From assembly GCF_030124375.1 (NCBI RefSeq), contig NZ_JASKLS010000003.1:42042-106041 (forward strand): DNA of 64,000 nucleotides, given 5' to 3'. This document shows positions 45,953 to 55,190 of this stretch, piece after piece. Both the position numbers and the translations under genes were made by a program. The notes beneath the pieces were generated by a model, which was not told the DNA's origin, did not search any database, and worked only from the letters and a program-made list of their open reading frames with translations. Source of the DNA: Sinorhizobium sp. 6-70 (lineage in GTDB: Bacteria; Pseudomonadota; Alphaproteobacteria; Rhizobiales; Rhizobiaceae). Position 1 is the stretch's first letter. Each line of letters opens with the position of its first letter.

Positions 45953-47100
45953 CCAGCCAGGTTTATATCGCCGGGGCGGCAATGACGCCCTTCGGTCGTC
46001 ATAACGAGCTTTCCATGCAGGGTCTGGCGCAGGCCGCCGTTCTCAATGCATTGAAGGACGCCAGCGTGCGCCGAGAAGAGGTTCAGGCGATCTATGCCGC
46101 CAATGTCTACGGCGGAATGGTGCTGGGCCAGGTTCTGATGCGCGACACGGGCATCACCGGGCCCGCCCTTTACAATGTCGAGAACGCCTGCGCCAGCGGT
46201 GCCACGGCTGTGCATCTCGCCTGCCAGGCGTTGAGGCTCGGACTTTACGAGACCGTCGTCGTGTTCGGCGTCGAGCAGCTGACGCAGCTCGGCGGCGGCA
46301 CCATCCCGCTTCAGCGCAACGACTACAAGACAGAGCTCTATGCGTCCCATGGAATGACCCTGCCGACGGTCTACGCGATGAGAGGCACGCGCTACCTTCA
46401 CGAAAGGGGCGAAACGGCCGAGCTGCTCGCCCGCGTTGCCGTGAAGAACAGGGCGCATGGCGCACGCAATCCTCTCGCCCAGCAGCGTACCGAAGTGACA
46501 CTTGAGGAGGTGCTCAATTCGAGGCCGGTGGCAGAGCCATTGACCTTGCTGCAATGCTGCCCGTCGGCGGTGGACGGCGCGGCGGCAGTCGTGCTCACGA
46601 CCCGTCGCCCGACGCAGCATTCGGCGGCAGTCCGCATCCTGGCGTCCGCGGTTCAGTCGGGATACCAGGAGCTCGGCTGTGACGACATCCTGGACGCGGA
46701 GATTACCGCCAGGACGGCTCGTCTTGCCTACGAACAGTCGGGCGTCGACCCGAAGGACGTCAACCTGGTCGAGCTTCACGACGCCTTCACGATCGCGGAA
46801 CTGCTCTACTACGAAGCTCTGCAACTGGCCAAACCCGGCGAAGGTGGCGAATTGCTTCGCAGCGGCGCCACGGCACTGGGCGGCCGAGTTCCCGTAAATC
46901 CCAGCGGCGGCCTTCTGGCGAAGGGGCACCCGCTCGGCGCGACAGGTGTGGCCCAGATGGTCGAAATCGTCTGGCAACTCCAGAATCGCGCGGACGGACG
47001 ACAGATCGAGAACGCAAAAATCGGCCTGACGCAGTGCACGGGCGGCGGCATCGCCGGCGTCGACCACGCCGCATCCGCGGTCCACATCCTGGGGGTGTAA
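45949..47100 (+). CDS. Thiolase (SCP2-thiolase/lipid-transfer type)
   Basis: 383 residues from a GTG overlapping the upstream stop (GTGA), with GGAGG before it. The nucleophile is Cys81 in 'NACASGATAVHLACQAL', the His motif is 'KGHPLGATG', and a second Cys lies in 'TQCTGGGIAG' near the end. This subfamily acts with DUF35 proteins to cleave 3-oxoacyl-CoA in degradation of sterol side chains, benzylsuccinate or alicyclic acids. Thiolytic cleavage in the regulon's pathway is therefore likely; the substrate is unknown. Confidence 0.9.
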   Translation: MTSQVYIAGAAMTPFGRHNELSMQGLAQAAVLNALKDASVRREEVQAIYAANVYGGMVLGQVLMRDTGITGPALYNVENACASGATAVHLACQALRLGLYETVVVFGVEQLTQLGGGTIPLQRNDYKTELYASHGMTLPTVYAMRGTRYLHERGETAELLARVAVKNRAHGARNPLAQQRTEVTLEEVLNSRPVAEPLTLLQCCPSAVDGAAAVVLTTRRPTQHSAAVRILASAVQSGYQELGCDDILDAEITARTARLAYEQSGVDPKDVNLVELHDAFTIAELLYYEALQLAKPGEGGELLRSGATALGGRVPVNPSGGLLAKGHPLGATGVAQMVEIVWQLQNRADGRQIENAKIGLTQCTGGGIAGVDHAASAVHILGV

Positions 47101-47101
47101 G

Positions 47102-47857
47102 ATGAGCGACAATCAGATTGCCATCGTGACCGGCGGCGCGCGCGGAATTGGTCTGGGCGTAGCCGAGAAATTGTTGGAGGCGGGCAACGCAGTCGCCCTC
47201 GTGGACTTCGACGCCCAGACGCTCGCCGCAACAGTGGACACGTTGAAGAGCAGTTACGGAGACGGGAAGTTGCTCGGTGTGCAGGCGGATATCACCAGCC
47301 GCGAGCAGGTCGAAAATGCGGTCGCGGACGTGCGGGAGCATTTTGGGCGGATCGATATCCTCGTGAACAATGCCGGGATTGTCCGCGATCGCCGACTGGT
47401 CAAAATGGAGGAGGACGATTGGGATAGTGTCATCGCTACCAATCTGAAGTCCCAGTTCCTGACCTGCAAAAGCGTCGTTCCGGCGATGATCGAGCAGCGA
47501 TACGGGCGCATCATCAATATCTCGTCGCGGGCCTGGCTCGGCGGTTTCGGCCAGGCCAACTATTCGGCGGCGAAAGGCGGCGTCGTCAGCCTGACCCGCA
47601 GCCTTGCGATCGAGCTGGCGTCTCAGGGCATCACCGTGAACGCCGTCGCACCCGGGATCGTGGCGACGCCGCTGTTCCAGACCTTCGCCGACGACGTGCA
47701 GGAGCGTTTGAAGAAAAGCGTGCCGATGCAGCGCATCGGCACACCCGACGACATTGCCCAGGCAGTGATGTTCTTCGCCGCGAAGGCGAGTTCCTACATC
47801 ACGGGCCAGTTGCTCTACGTCTGCGGCGGCCGGTCATTGTCGAGTCCTAGCGTGTGA
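47102..47857 (+). CDS. Short-chain dehydrogenase (FabG-like)
   Basis: 251 residues. Cofactor motif 'VTGGARGIGLG', then 'ILVNNAGIVRDRRLVKMEED', active site 'NISSRAW' and 'YSAAKGG' (Tyr and Lys), C-terminal 'YITGQLLYVCGG'. It starts one base after the thiolase stop. In this operon it would serve as the 3-hydroxyacyl-CoA dehydrogenase that supplies the 3-oxoacyl-CoA substrate of the thiolase. A role in fatty-acid synthesis is less likely given the neighbours. Confidence 0.92.
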   Translation: MSDNQIAIVTGGARGIGLGVAEKLLEAGNAVALVDFDAQTLAATVDTLKSSYGDGKLLGVQADITSREQVENAVADVREHFGRIDILVNNAGIVRDRRLVKMEEDDWDSVIATNLKSQFLTCKSVVPAMIEQRYGRIINISSRAWLGGFGQANYSAAKGGVVSLTRSLAIELASQGITVNAVAPGIVATPLFQTFADDVQERLKKSVPMQRIGTPDDIAQAVMFFAAKASSYITGQLLYVCGGRSLSSPSV

Positions 47858-47864
47858 GCCGAAG

Positions 47865-48665
47865 ATGCCCATCAAAACCACCACCGAAAACCATGTTGCA
47901 ACGATCCGCATCGACCGTCCCGACAAGCTGAATGCGCTGGATGTCGAGCACCTCGTCGATCTGCGGAGGGAACTGAGCCTCGCCAATGAAGACCGATCCG
48001 TCAGAGTGATCGTCTTGACCGGGGCAGGGCGCGCCTTCTGCGTCGGTGCCGATCTGGGTGCCACGATCGACTCCGATCACAGCTTCGTAGAAGCATTCAA
48101 CCTTTCGCGCGCAGAGGCGGCCGAGCGCGGCCTCTATATAAAGCTGTTCGATCTGAAGTCCCTGGATATCAAAAAGCCGTTGATCGCGGCGGTGAATGGC
48201 TTTTGCCTCGGCGGCGGCCTCGAGCTGGCGCTCCAGTGCGACTTCATCATCGCCTCGAGGAATGCGGCCTTCGGGCTGCCCGAGGTTGCGGTTTCAAGCC
48301 TGCCGGCCGGCGGCGGCGTGCCAAGCATCCTCAACGCGGTTCCAAGGAACATCGCAATGAGATTGCTGCTGACGGGCGAAAGGATCGATGCGGCCCGCGC
48401 CTACGATATCGGCCTGGTAACAGAGCTGGCTCCCGAGGATGAACTGGAGGCAGCCGTTGCGAAAGTGGCGGCGACGATCGCCAGCAACGGTCCGCTGGCA
48501 GTTCAACTGGTGAAGATGCTCGCCACCGAGGCGGCGGACATGACGACCGCACAGGCCTTCCGGCTCTCGGAACTGGCTTGGGGCGTCCTTCGGGACAGCG
48601 AGGATCGGCGCGAGGGGCGGATCGCGTTCCGCGAGAAGCGAAGGCCTGTTTACATCGGGCGCTGA
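47865..48665 (+). CDS. Enoyl-CoA hydratase/isomerase
   Basis: 266 residues with the crotonase fold. The oxyanion-hole segments are 'GRAFCVGADLGA' and 'NGFCLGGGLELALQCDFIIA', and 'FGLPEV' carries an expected acidic residue. It follows the SDR gene by seven bases and completes a hydration-oxidation-thiolysis set with the thiolase and SDR. Some crotonases are instead isomerases, hydrolases or ring-cleaving enzymes, so alicyclic or aromatic ring opening is also possible. Confidence 0.92.
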   Translation: MPIKTTTENHVATIRIDRPDKLNALDVEHLVDLRRELSLANEDRSVRVIVLTGAGRAFCVGADLGATIDSDHSFVEAFNLSRAEAAERGLYIKLFDLKSLDIKKPLIAAVNGFCLGGGLELALQCDFIIASRNAAFGLPEVAVSSLPAGGGVPSILNAVPRNIAMRLLLTGERIDAARAYDIGLVTELAPEDELEAAVAKVAATIASNGPLAVQLVKMLATEAADMTTAQAFRLSELAWGVLRDSEDRREGRIAFREKRRPVYIGR

Positions 48666-48708
48666 ACGTCGCGGCCTGGCGGACGCCGGCTCGGCATCGG
48701 GGGTTGCG

Positions 48709-50697
48709 TCAACTCAAAAGCCGTTCCCGCTCACGTTCATAGTAGCGCTCGAGCGACGGCAGTTCTGTCTTGAGCTGATCGAACAACGGGTCATCGGCGG
48801 CGACCGCGCCGCGATACTTCGCTTCGAGAAAATGGTGATGGTGTTGGAGCGCGGTCTCACTGGCACCATCAGCGACCGTAAATACCGGCGAGACCTCGCT
48901 TCGGCCCTTGACGGTGATCCGGTCGATTTCGGCGGTCGGAAATCTCGCCGCCGCAAGCTTCGCCGTCCGCTCGCCGAGCAGCAGGGAGATGCCGTAGTCC
49001 TTCGACGCTCCCTCGAGGCGCGAGGCGAGATTGACCGCGTCGCCAAGTGCCGAATAGTCGAAGCGGCGGGCGGACCCCATGTTGCCGACGACGCATTCGC
49101 CCGTATTGATGCCGATGCCGATCCGCAAGGTCTTCGGCGGACGTCCTGCCGCCGTTGCTTCGGCTTCGAGTTCCGCGTTGAGGTTTGCGAGAGCGGTGAG
49201 CATGTCGCGCGCCGCCTGAACGGCGTGGACCGCGTGGTCTGGATCGTCGAGCGGGGCGTTCCAGAACGCCATCAGGCAGTCGCCGATATACTTGTCGATC
49301 GTGCCGCCCCGGTTGAGCACGGCCTCTGAAAGCGGGGTCAGGAGCCTGTTGATAAGCGTCGTCAGTCCCTCCGGATCGTCCCTCATGTCCTCCGAAATCG
49401 TCGTAAAACCGCGAACGTCACAGAAGAGGATCGTGAGCGTGCGCCTCTCGCCGCCGAGCTTCAGCTGCGAAGGATCCTGGGCCAGCCGTTCGACGAGCGC
49501 GGGCGAGAGATACTGTGAAAAGGCACGCGTGATTTCGCGTCGCTGTCTGCGCTCCTCGGCATAGTCGAGACCCGCCTGTCCGACCGCAACGCCGAAGAAA
49601 GCCAGTCCGGGGCCGAGCGGCGAGACGAACACGTGGCCGAGACGCATAAGGGCATAGCTTGCCAGGAAGATCAGGGTGAGTGCAGCGGCGCCGTAGCCGA
49701 GTGTCCTCCAGCTTGTCGATTTGGAGACTGTCAGAGCCGCGGCCAAGGCGGCGAGGACGATCGCCGGTATGGCGATCGTCGCGCCCCCCCGCTTGATGAA
49801 CAGCCGCTGCACGAGATTGTCGTAGATCGTCGCCTGGACTTCGGCGCCGGCGACGAGGCTGCGCGAAAACACCGTGTCGGAGATGGCAAAGGCATCGACT
49901 CCCCCGGCCGCAAGCGACGGTGCATTCTGCAGGCTCAGGCCGACGATGACGACGCGATCACGAAAGATGCCCTCCGGCAGGAAATTTTCCGGATCGAGCG
50001 CCTGGTAATAGGAAACGGTCGGGTAGGTGCGCGCCGGGCCGAAGGTCTGGATCAGGGCTCCCGTCGGCGGCGGCGCCGGGCCTGCTCCAGCGACGGTTGC
50101 AAGTGTCAGCGCGAAGCCGTCCGCATAGGGCGGCATCTGCCTGAGCGTACCGTCGCCGCTCAGATTGACCGAGGCGATGCCCACTTTCGCGCCCGTCGCC
50201 GTGAAAAGCGGCAGCGGTTCGGTGCGGACGTACTGGTCGGCCTGCGGTGTCTCGATCACCGACTGGTCGCCGGCAAGCACGATGTCGGGCCCGAGGACCG
50301 CGGCCAGTGCCGCATCGCTTTCCGCGGCAGCGGCCGGCTCGGCAAAAATGACGTCGAGGGCAATCGCCCGCGCGCCGGCGCGTCTCAGCGATTCGATCAG
50401 GCGCGCGTGCAGTGCGCGCGGCCAGGGCCATTGGCTGCCGATTTCCGCCATCGACGGCTCGTCAATCGCGACGATGATCGGACCATCTTCCGGGAGCGGA
50501 GGCCGGCCGATGATCGAGAGATAGTCATAGGCGCGCAGATCGACGAGCGACCAGCTGCCCGTCAGCGAGACAAGCGAGACGAGGGCGGCGACGAAGGCCG
50601 TCAAGACGGCAAGTTTCATCCGCCGCGTGGAACGGCGAATTCGTTCGACTGCCGCGGAAAAGCGTTGGGGGACGAGCGCTGGAGCGGGGGCGTTCAT
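48709..50697 (-). CDS. CHASE2-domain class III adenylate/guanylate cyclase
   Basis: 662 residues. TM1 at about 28-46, a periplasmic CHASE2 sensor at about 50-300 ('AIDEPSMAEIGSQWPWPRAL'), three further membrane helices at about 305-375, then the cyclase domain at 420-600. Metal-binding Asp427 ('FCDVRGF') and Asp473, adenine-specifying Lys469 ('DKYIGD') and Asp553 ('LGDAVNLASR'), and Asn556/Arg560 are all present, so an active adenylate cyclase is predicted. Its ATG overlaps the stop codon of the FecR-TPR-barrel gene by one base (TGATG), implying coupled translation. Confidence 0.93.
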   Translation of the reverse strand: MNAPAPALVPQRFSAAVERIRRSTRRMKLAVLTAFVAALVSLVSLTGSWSLVDLRAYDYLSIIGRPPLPEDGPIIVAIDEPSMAEIGSQWPWPRALHARLIESLRRAGARAIALDVIFAEPAAAAESDAALAAVLGPDIVLAGDQSVIETPQADQYVRTEPLPLFTATGAKVGIASVNLSGDGTLRQMPPYADGFALTLATVAGAGPAPPPTGALIQTFGPARTYPTVSYYQALDPENFLPEGIFRDRVVIVGLSLQNAPSLAAGGVDAFAISDTVFSRSLVAGAEVQATIYDNLVQRLFIKRGGATIAIPAIVLAALAAALTVSKSTSWRTLGYGAAALTLIFLASYALMRLGHVFVSPLGPGLAFFGVAVGQAGLDYAEERRQRREITRAFSQYLSPALVERLAQDPSQLKLGGERRTLTILFCDVRGFTTISEDMRDDPEGLTTLINRLLTPLSEAVLNRGGTIDKYIGDCLMAFWNAPLDDPDHAVHAVQAARDMLTALANLNAELEAEATAAGRPPKTLRIGIGINTGECVVGNMGSARRFDYSALGDAVNLASRLEGASKDYGISLLLGERTAKLAAARFPTAEIDRITVKGRSEVSPVFTVADGASETALQHHHHFLEAKYRGAVAADDPLFDQLKTELPSLERYYERERERLLS

Positions 50698-53600
50698 CAG
50701 AACCGCACTTTAACGGTGCCCTTGACGGTCGGCCCCCAGCCGGGAAGGCCGTCGCGCACCTCGAATTCCTCGTCGAGCAGGTTGAAGCCGGCGAGTTCCA
50801 ACTCGAACCGCTTGTCGAAGGGCTCCCATAGGAGGGATGCATCGAGGGTCCAGAAGTCGTCGAGCGTCGTGCCGAGATCCGAGGTGCGCTCGCCCACATA
50901 GTTCGCTGCAACCGTCGTCTTGATGTTGGCGGTGTTAACCCACGTCAGCGCGATCTGGCCCGAATTCTCCGGCAGGAATGGAAGGTCGCCCCCCGTTGAG
51001 AGGTCGTCGCTTTCCGTCCGGGCCACGGTTGCCGACAGACCGAGACCGTGGCCGAGCGCCAGATTGGCGGTCAGCGCCAGGCGGTCGAGTCTGGCCTTGT
51101 CGAAGGCAAAGTCCGTGATTGAGAACGGGAGATCGATTGAGCCGTTTCGAATTTCCTGATGCTGGTAGTCAACCGCGGTGAAGAGCCAATCGTTCCATTC
51201 GGCGTCCCACCGCAGAGCCAACGTGTCGGCATAGCCTTGCGTGCCGATCAGGAACTGGTTCGGCTGCAGCCCGACGATGCCGACCGGCGCCAGCGTTGCC
51301 GTACCGAAATTGTAACCTTCGCGCTGGACGGCCGCGCGCAGCCAATGACCCTCGGCCGGTGCCCAGGCGACACCGAGCTTCGGCTCCGGCCGGATATTGT
51401 TGTCGTTGACGTCCTCGATGTAGCGGGCGAACAGCGCGCCTTCGACCTTGAGATCGGGCGTGATTTCGTAGATGCCGTCGATATAGGCCTTTGCCACGGC
51501 CTGCGTAGACGACTGGAAGTCGGTCACGCTGAAGGGAGGCGGCGGAACGATGAGACTAATCTGCGTCTTCGTATCCGACCTGATTTTCCCGCCTTCCACG
51601 CCGTAGCGCCACGTCAGGTCACCGTCGCCATACATATGGTTCAAAGCAGCGATGTAGGTACGCTCCTTAGCCTCAACATCGCTGCTTAATTTAACCGCGC
51701 CGAAGTCCTCGGTGTCGGTATCTTCGGTGCGGAGTTCATTGAAGAATAGCGCAGCGTTACCGACGTTGCGGTAGCCGAATGTGTGGCTCCAGGCGAGGCC
51801 GGAAAGAATACCAGAAGCTTCGTGTCCTATGTCGATGTCCGGCGGGACCGGCAGCAGTTCGCGAAATTCATCGACATCCGAATAATTGGCGAAGCCGACT
51901 ATACGATCGTCGGGAGTCGGACTGGCCGTGATGTAGCCGTTACCTCCGATAAGCCTCAGTTCGCGTTCAATGCGCGCGCCTCCGGACTCGATCGTGTCTC
52001 TCGGCTCCTCCCACTGGAACGTGCCAAAAACGCTGATCGGAAACGGGGATACCGTAAATCCTCGTACCGCAGCTTCACCAATCCATCCGGTATGATCTTC
52101 GTTTGCGATGAACCCGCCGCCAAGTTCTGTTTCAAAGAACGGCGAACGCAGCAAATTGACGGTGCGCTCGCGGCTAGCGAGCATATGCGGTTCGATCATG
52201 AGCCCCTGGATCAGAGCGGAGAAGCTGCCCGGGTTGATCGTGTTCGTGATGGCGTTGGCGGCAAAATCGAACGTGTTGAAGAACGGATTGACGCTGCCGC
52301 GGACCGCCTGGTCGACATAGCTTGCGCCGGTGAAGGGATCGAAGACGGCGTCGCCGTAATATTGGCCCCAGGCGTCGAGCCCCTGTAGGCGGAAGGCGTC
52401 GTTGAGCGTCGAGCCCTGCTCCTGATTGGCGCCGAGCGCCGCCGTGTCGCCGCCTTTGGCGCGGGTGCGGCGCATTGCTTCCTGGGCGTTGCGGATTGCG
52501 CCGTCGGCGTCGTAGGCATCGATCGCAAGGGCGGTGCGCACGGTCGCCACGACCGGATCGTTCGGATCGAGCCTGTCGGCATTGTCGAGTGCCTGAGCCG
52601 CCGGAATGCGGTCACCTTTCTCGTAGTGCGCGGCGGCGAGCAGGAGCTGCGCATTGGAATAGGCAGGGTTGGCGGTGGAGCCCGCGAGCAGGTCTTCGAC
52701 CGCCTTGTCCACGTCACCGTTCTGCAGGTGATAACGGCCGCGGGCCACCAGAGCGATATCGAAAGAAGGATCGACGGCAAGGGCGGTATCGAGCTCACGC
52801 TTTGCCTCGGCCATCCGCGTTTCGTCGAGATACTGGACGGCAAGGTTCGCATGCGCGACCGGGTCCAGCGGGTCGAGCGCGATCGCTTGCTTGAAAGCGG
52901 CCTCCGCGGCCCGGTTGTCGCCGCGAACACCCTGGACCAGACCCAGGGAATTCCAGATGGACGAGGAGCCCGGGGCAGTCTCCAGCGCCTTGTTGAGATC
53001 GGCGAGGGCGCCCTCGAGATCGTTGTCGATATGATAGCGATAGTGGGCGCGGGCCTCTAGTGCCGTCGGATCGTTGGGATCGATCGCAAGTGCCCGTTCG
53101 ACTCCGTCGCGCAGCTCGTCGCGATCATCGAGCAACATGGCGAGCTGCGCGCGCGCTGCCGGCAATGTCGGATCGTCGGGATATCTCTGCTCGGCCCTTT
53201 TGATCACCTCGATCGCTGCGGGAATGTCTTCCCGGAAACCTGCGGTCCAGGCCTGCGCCATCCCAGCATAGCGGCCGCTTGCGTTCCGCGGCGGTTCCTC
53301 CACCCGATTGGGGTCAGCAAGCCCGCGCGCGAAATAGCCGCCATAGGCAGCGATCGTCCGGCGGCTCGGGTCGAGCCCGCGTTCGGCCTTCGAGAACAGG
53401 CGAGCCGCCTCCCGATACTGGTTCGAGGAGCCGGCGATCAACCCCCTGATCAGGTCGGCGCGTGCAACCTGCGAGCCGGAGAGACCGCGCCTGGTCGCCT
53501 CCGAAAGAGCGGCTTGGGCTTTCTGGCGGCCGTTCAGCGACAGATAGATTTCGGCAAGCGCCAGCCAGTCCTCGGTCGAGCGAGAGGCCTCCGGCTCTGC

Positions 53601-54287
53601 CTCGATCCGCGCGCGCTCACGACGCATCTGCGGAACGCTGAGCGGTGTCGCCGGCATCCAGACGAAGGCGTTGCGCAGTGACAGATGGAAGAGCATCTGC
53701 TCGCGGTCTTTCGGCGTGATGATTACGATCTTGGTTGGAGCGCTGCCGATCGCCGCGACGGCGCCTTCGCCCTGCTTCACGGTCACGCTGCCATAGGCGT
53801 TGCTGAGCTCGACAACACCCTCGAGAACGACCAGCGAAGTCTTGCCGTCTCCTCCGACGGTCAGCGTCCAGTCCGTTCCGCGGATGGCGGCGGTTGCAGC
53901 GGGTGTGTCGATCACCAGGCCTTCACCGCCACGCTCGGCGCGGGCCCAGATCGTGCCCGATTGCAATTCCAGGCTGGAGTCGCCCGCGCCGATCTGTTTG
54001 ACGCGCAAGGCGGTGTTGCGTCCGAGCCGGATCTGCGTGTGGTCGCTGAAGAGGACGGCGAGCGCGCCTACCGCATTGGTGCGCAAGACGTCGCCGGGGA
54101 GCAGATCCTGGGCGAGATCAACGACGCGCCAGTTGGAGACGTCGACGAAGCGCACCTCCTCGCCGGTTTTGCGGGCGATGACGGATCCGGCCGCGGGCGC
54201 CTGGCGCGGAATCGGCTCGGCAAACGTCGGCCACGGCGCAAGCAGCACCGTGGCGGCAAACATGACCCCCGATAAACGTCCCCTCAT
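50697..54287 (-). CDS. FecR-TPR-beta-barrel fusion, outer-membrane protein
   Basis: 1196 residues. Signal peptide at 1-23. FecR domain at about 60-190 ('RLGRNTALRVKQIGAGDSSL', 'IRGTDWTLTVGGDGKTSLVV'). TPR units span about 215-620 (for example 'AIDPNDPTALEARAHYRYHI', 'IWNSLGLVQGVRGDNRAAEA'). From about 660 to the end the protein is rich in amphipathic strands like a TonB-dependent receptor barrel, with C-terminal Phe ('VKGTVKVRF'), the outer-membrane insertion signature. No plug domain or TonB box was recognised. One-base overlap with the cyclase gene makes a joint signalling role likely. Confidence 0.85.
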   Translation of the reverse strand: MRGRLSGVMFAATVLLAPWPTFAEPIPRQAPAAGSVIARKTGEEVRFVDVSNWRVVDLAQDLLPGDVLRTNAVGALAVLFSDHTQIRLGRNTALRVKQIGAGDSSLELQSGTIWARAERGGEGLVIDTPAATAAIRGTDWTLTVGGDGKTSLVVLEGVVELSNAYGSVTVKQGEGAVAAIGSAPTKIVIITPKDREQMLFHLSLRNAFVWMPATPLSVPQMRRERARIEAEPEASRSTEDWLALAEIYLSLNGRQKAQAALSEATRRGLSGSQVARADLIRGLIAGSSNQYREAARLFSKAERGLDPSRRTIAAYGGYFARGLADPNRVEEPPRNASGRYAGMAQAWTAGFREDIPAAIEVIKRAEQRYPDDPTLPAARAQLAMLLDDRDELRDGVERALAIDPNDPTALEARAHYRYHIDNDLEGALADLNKALETAPGSSSIWNSLGLVQGVRGDNRAAEAAFKQAIALDPLDPVAHANLAVQYLDETRMAEAKRELDTALAVDPSFDIALVARGRYHLQNGDVDKAVEDLLAGSTANPAYSNAQLLLAAAHYEKGDRIPAAQALDNADRLDPNDPVVATVRTALAIDAYDADGAIRNAQEAMRRTRAKGGDTAALGANQEQGSTLNDAFRLQGLDAWGQYYGDAVFDPFTGASYVDQAVRGSVNPFFNTFDFAANAITNTINPGSFSALIQGLMIEPHMLASRERTVNLLRSPFFETELGGGFIANEDHTGWIGEAAVRGFTVSPFPISVFGTFQWEEPRDTIESGGARIERELRLIGGNGYITASPTPDDRIVGFANYSDVDEFRELLPVPPDIDIGHEASGILSGLAWSHTFGYRNVGNAALFFNELRTEDTDTEDFGAVKLSSDVEAKERTYIAALNHMYGDGDLTWRYGVEGGKIRSDTKTQISLIVPPPPFSVTDFQSSTQAVAKAYIDGIYEITPDLKVEGALFARYIEDVNDNNIRPEPKLGVAWAPAEGHWLRAAVQREGYNFGTATLAPVGIVGLQPNQFLIGTQGYADTLALRWDAEWNDWLFTAVDYQHQEIRNGSIDLPFSITDFAFDKARLDRLALTANLALGHGLGLSATVARTESDDLSTGGDLPFLPENSGQIALTWVNTANIKTTVAANYVGERTSDLGTTLDDFWTLDASLLWEPFDKRFELELAGFNLLDEEFEVRDGLPGWGPTVKGTVKVRF

Positions 54288-54420
54288 TGCCGAGTCCCAC
54301 CCTCGTTCTTGCGAATCCAGTGGATTTTCAGGAGAAAAAAGTCAAGTTCCCTGTGATGCCGCGGCTTTTTTTATCGCTACGGTGTATTAAGAGGGAAACA
54401 GTGCGAGGGGGCAGGTTTAG

Positions 54421-54966
54421 ATGGCGATTAGCGAAAGCGTATACAGCATAGACCTTTCGGATGAAGTATTACCGCTGGAGCTCGGACCAAGCGCGTATTA
54501 CGACCACATACGGAAGATCAACGACGTCTTTTACGACCAAATAAAGATGTCGGACCAGAAGGCGGCCTACATCTTCACTTTCATGTTTGCCTTCCTCATC
54601 AGTTCGGCCGAGGGAAGAAACGTGTTCACTTGGCAACGCTATCTCGGTGATGATCCATTGGCGATGATTTTATCGGCATTGCTGGCGATTGCTTCAATCT
54701 TCTCGATCATTTCGGCGATCCTCGTCGTTCTGCCGCGAAAGAGCGCGACGTCGACGACGCTCTTCTGGGGTGGGTGGCTGTCGCATCGCGAGACGTTCCG
54801 CAAAGCCGCAGCCGGCGGCCACCCGGCCTATCTGTTCCAGCAATATATCGAGAATGCTGACGCCCTTGCGTCGATCGCGTGCAGCAAATACCGCTTCGTC
54901 AATCTTGCTTTTCGGGGATTGATCGTCACGGTGCTTGCCTACGTGGCGATCCTGGCGACCGGCTGA
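54421..54966 (+). CDS. PycTM-like (DUF5706) membrane protein, Pycsar effector family
   Basis: 181 residues. A short soluble N-terminus is followed by 'KMSDQKAAYIFTFMFAFLIS' (TM1, about 48-63), TM2 at about 80-104, a cytosolic loop ('WGGWLSHRETFRKAAAGG') and 'CSKYRFVNLAFRGLIVTVLA' (TM3, about 158-179). The DQKA helix and the CSKYR-x-x-x-L-x-F-R segment before the last helix fit the Pycsar effector domain. Known PycTM proteins sense cyclic pyrimidine nucleotides and damage the membrane during phage infection. It is divergent from the FecR/cyclase pair, 133 bp away. Assignment rests on motif resemblance. Confidence 0.65.
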   Translation: MAISESVYSIDLSDEVLPLELGPSAYYDHIRKINDVFYDQIKMSDQKAAYIFTFMFAFLISSAEGRNVFTWQRYLGDDPLAMILSALLAIASIFSIISAILVVLPRKSATSTTLFWGGWLSHRETFRKAAAGGHPAYLFQQYIENADALASIACSKYRFVNLAFRGLIVTVLAYVAILATG

Positions 54967-55190
54967 CATCGGCCCTCCATCAGCGGCGAGTGCCTCTCAA
55001 GCTCATATATGGCATTGTGGAAAACGGTCTTGAGTTCAGGGCGATAGCGCCTTTTCGTCATCCGCGTTTCGGGCGCGCCTTGGAAAAGCCCAATCGGCAA
55101 CCAAGGGTGTGATTCCCACCCTTCCTGCGCTCTGTTCGCTGAACGATTGAGCGCCGGCCACCGCTGCCGATCCCGAAAAGGAGACCATGT

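Noticed and set aside
50697..54287. Annotating the long FecR-TPR protein as a TonB-dependent receptor
   Set aside because: The C-terminal half is barrel-like, but no plug domain or TonB box was recognised, so receptor naming would overstate the evidence.
54967..55190. Short minus-strand frame reading 'KTVFHNAIYELERHSPLMEG' between the PycTM-like and DUF992 genes
   Set aside because: Looks protein-like, but there is no ribosome-binding site, it runs antisense into the PycTM-like gene and no homologue was recognised.
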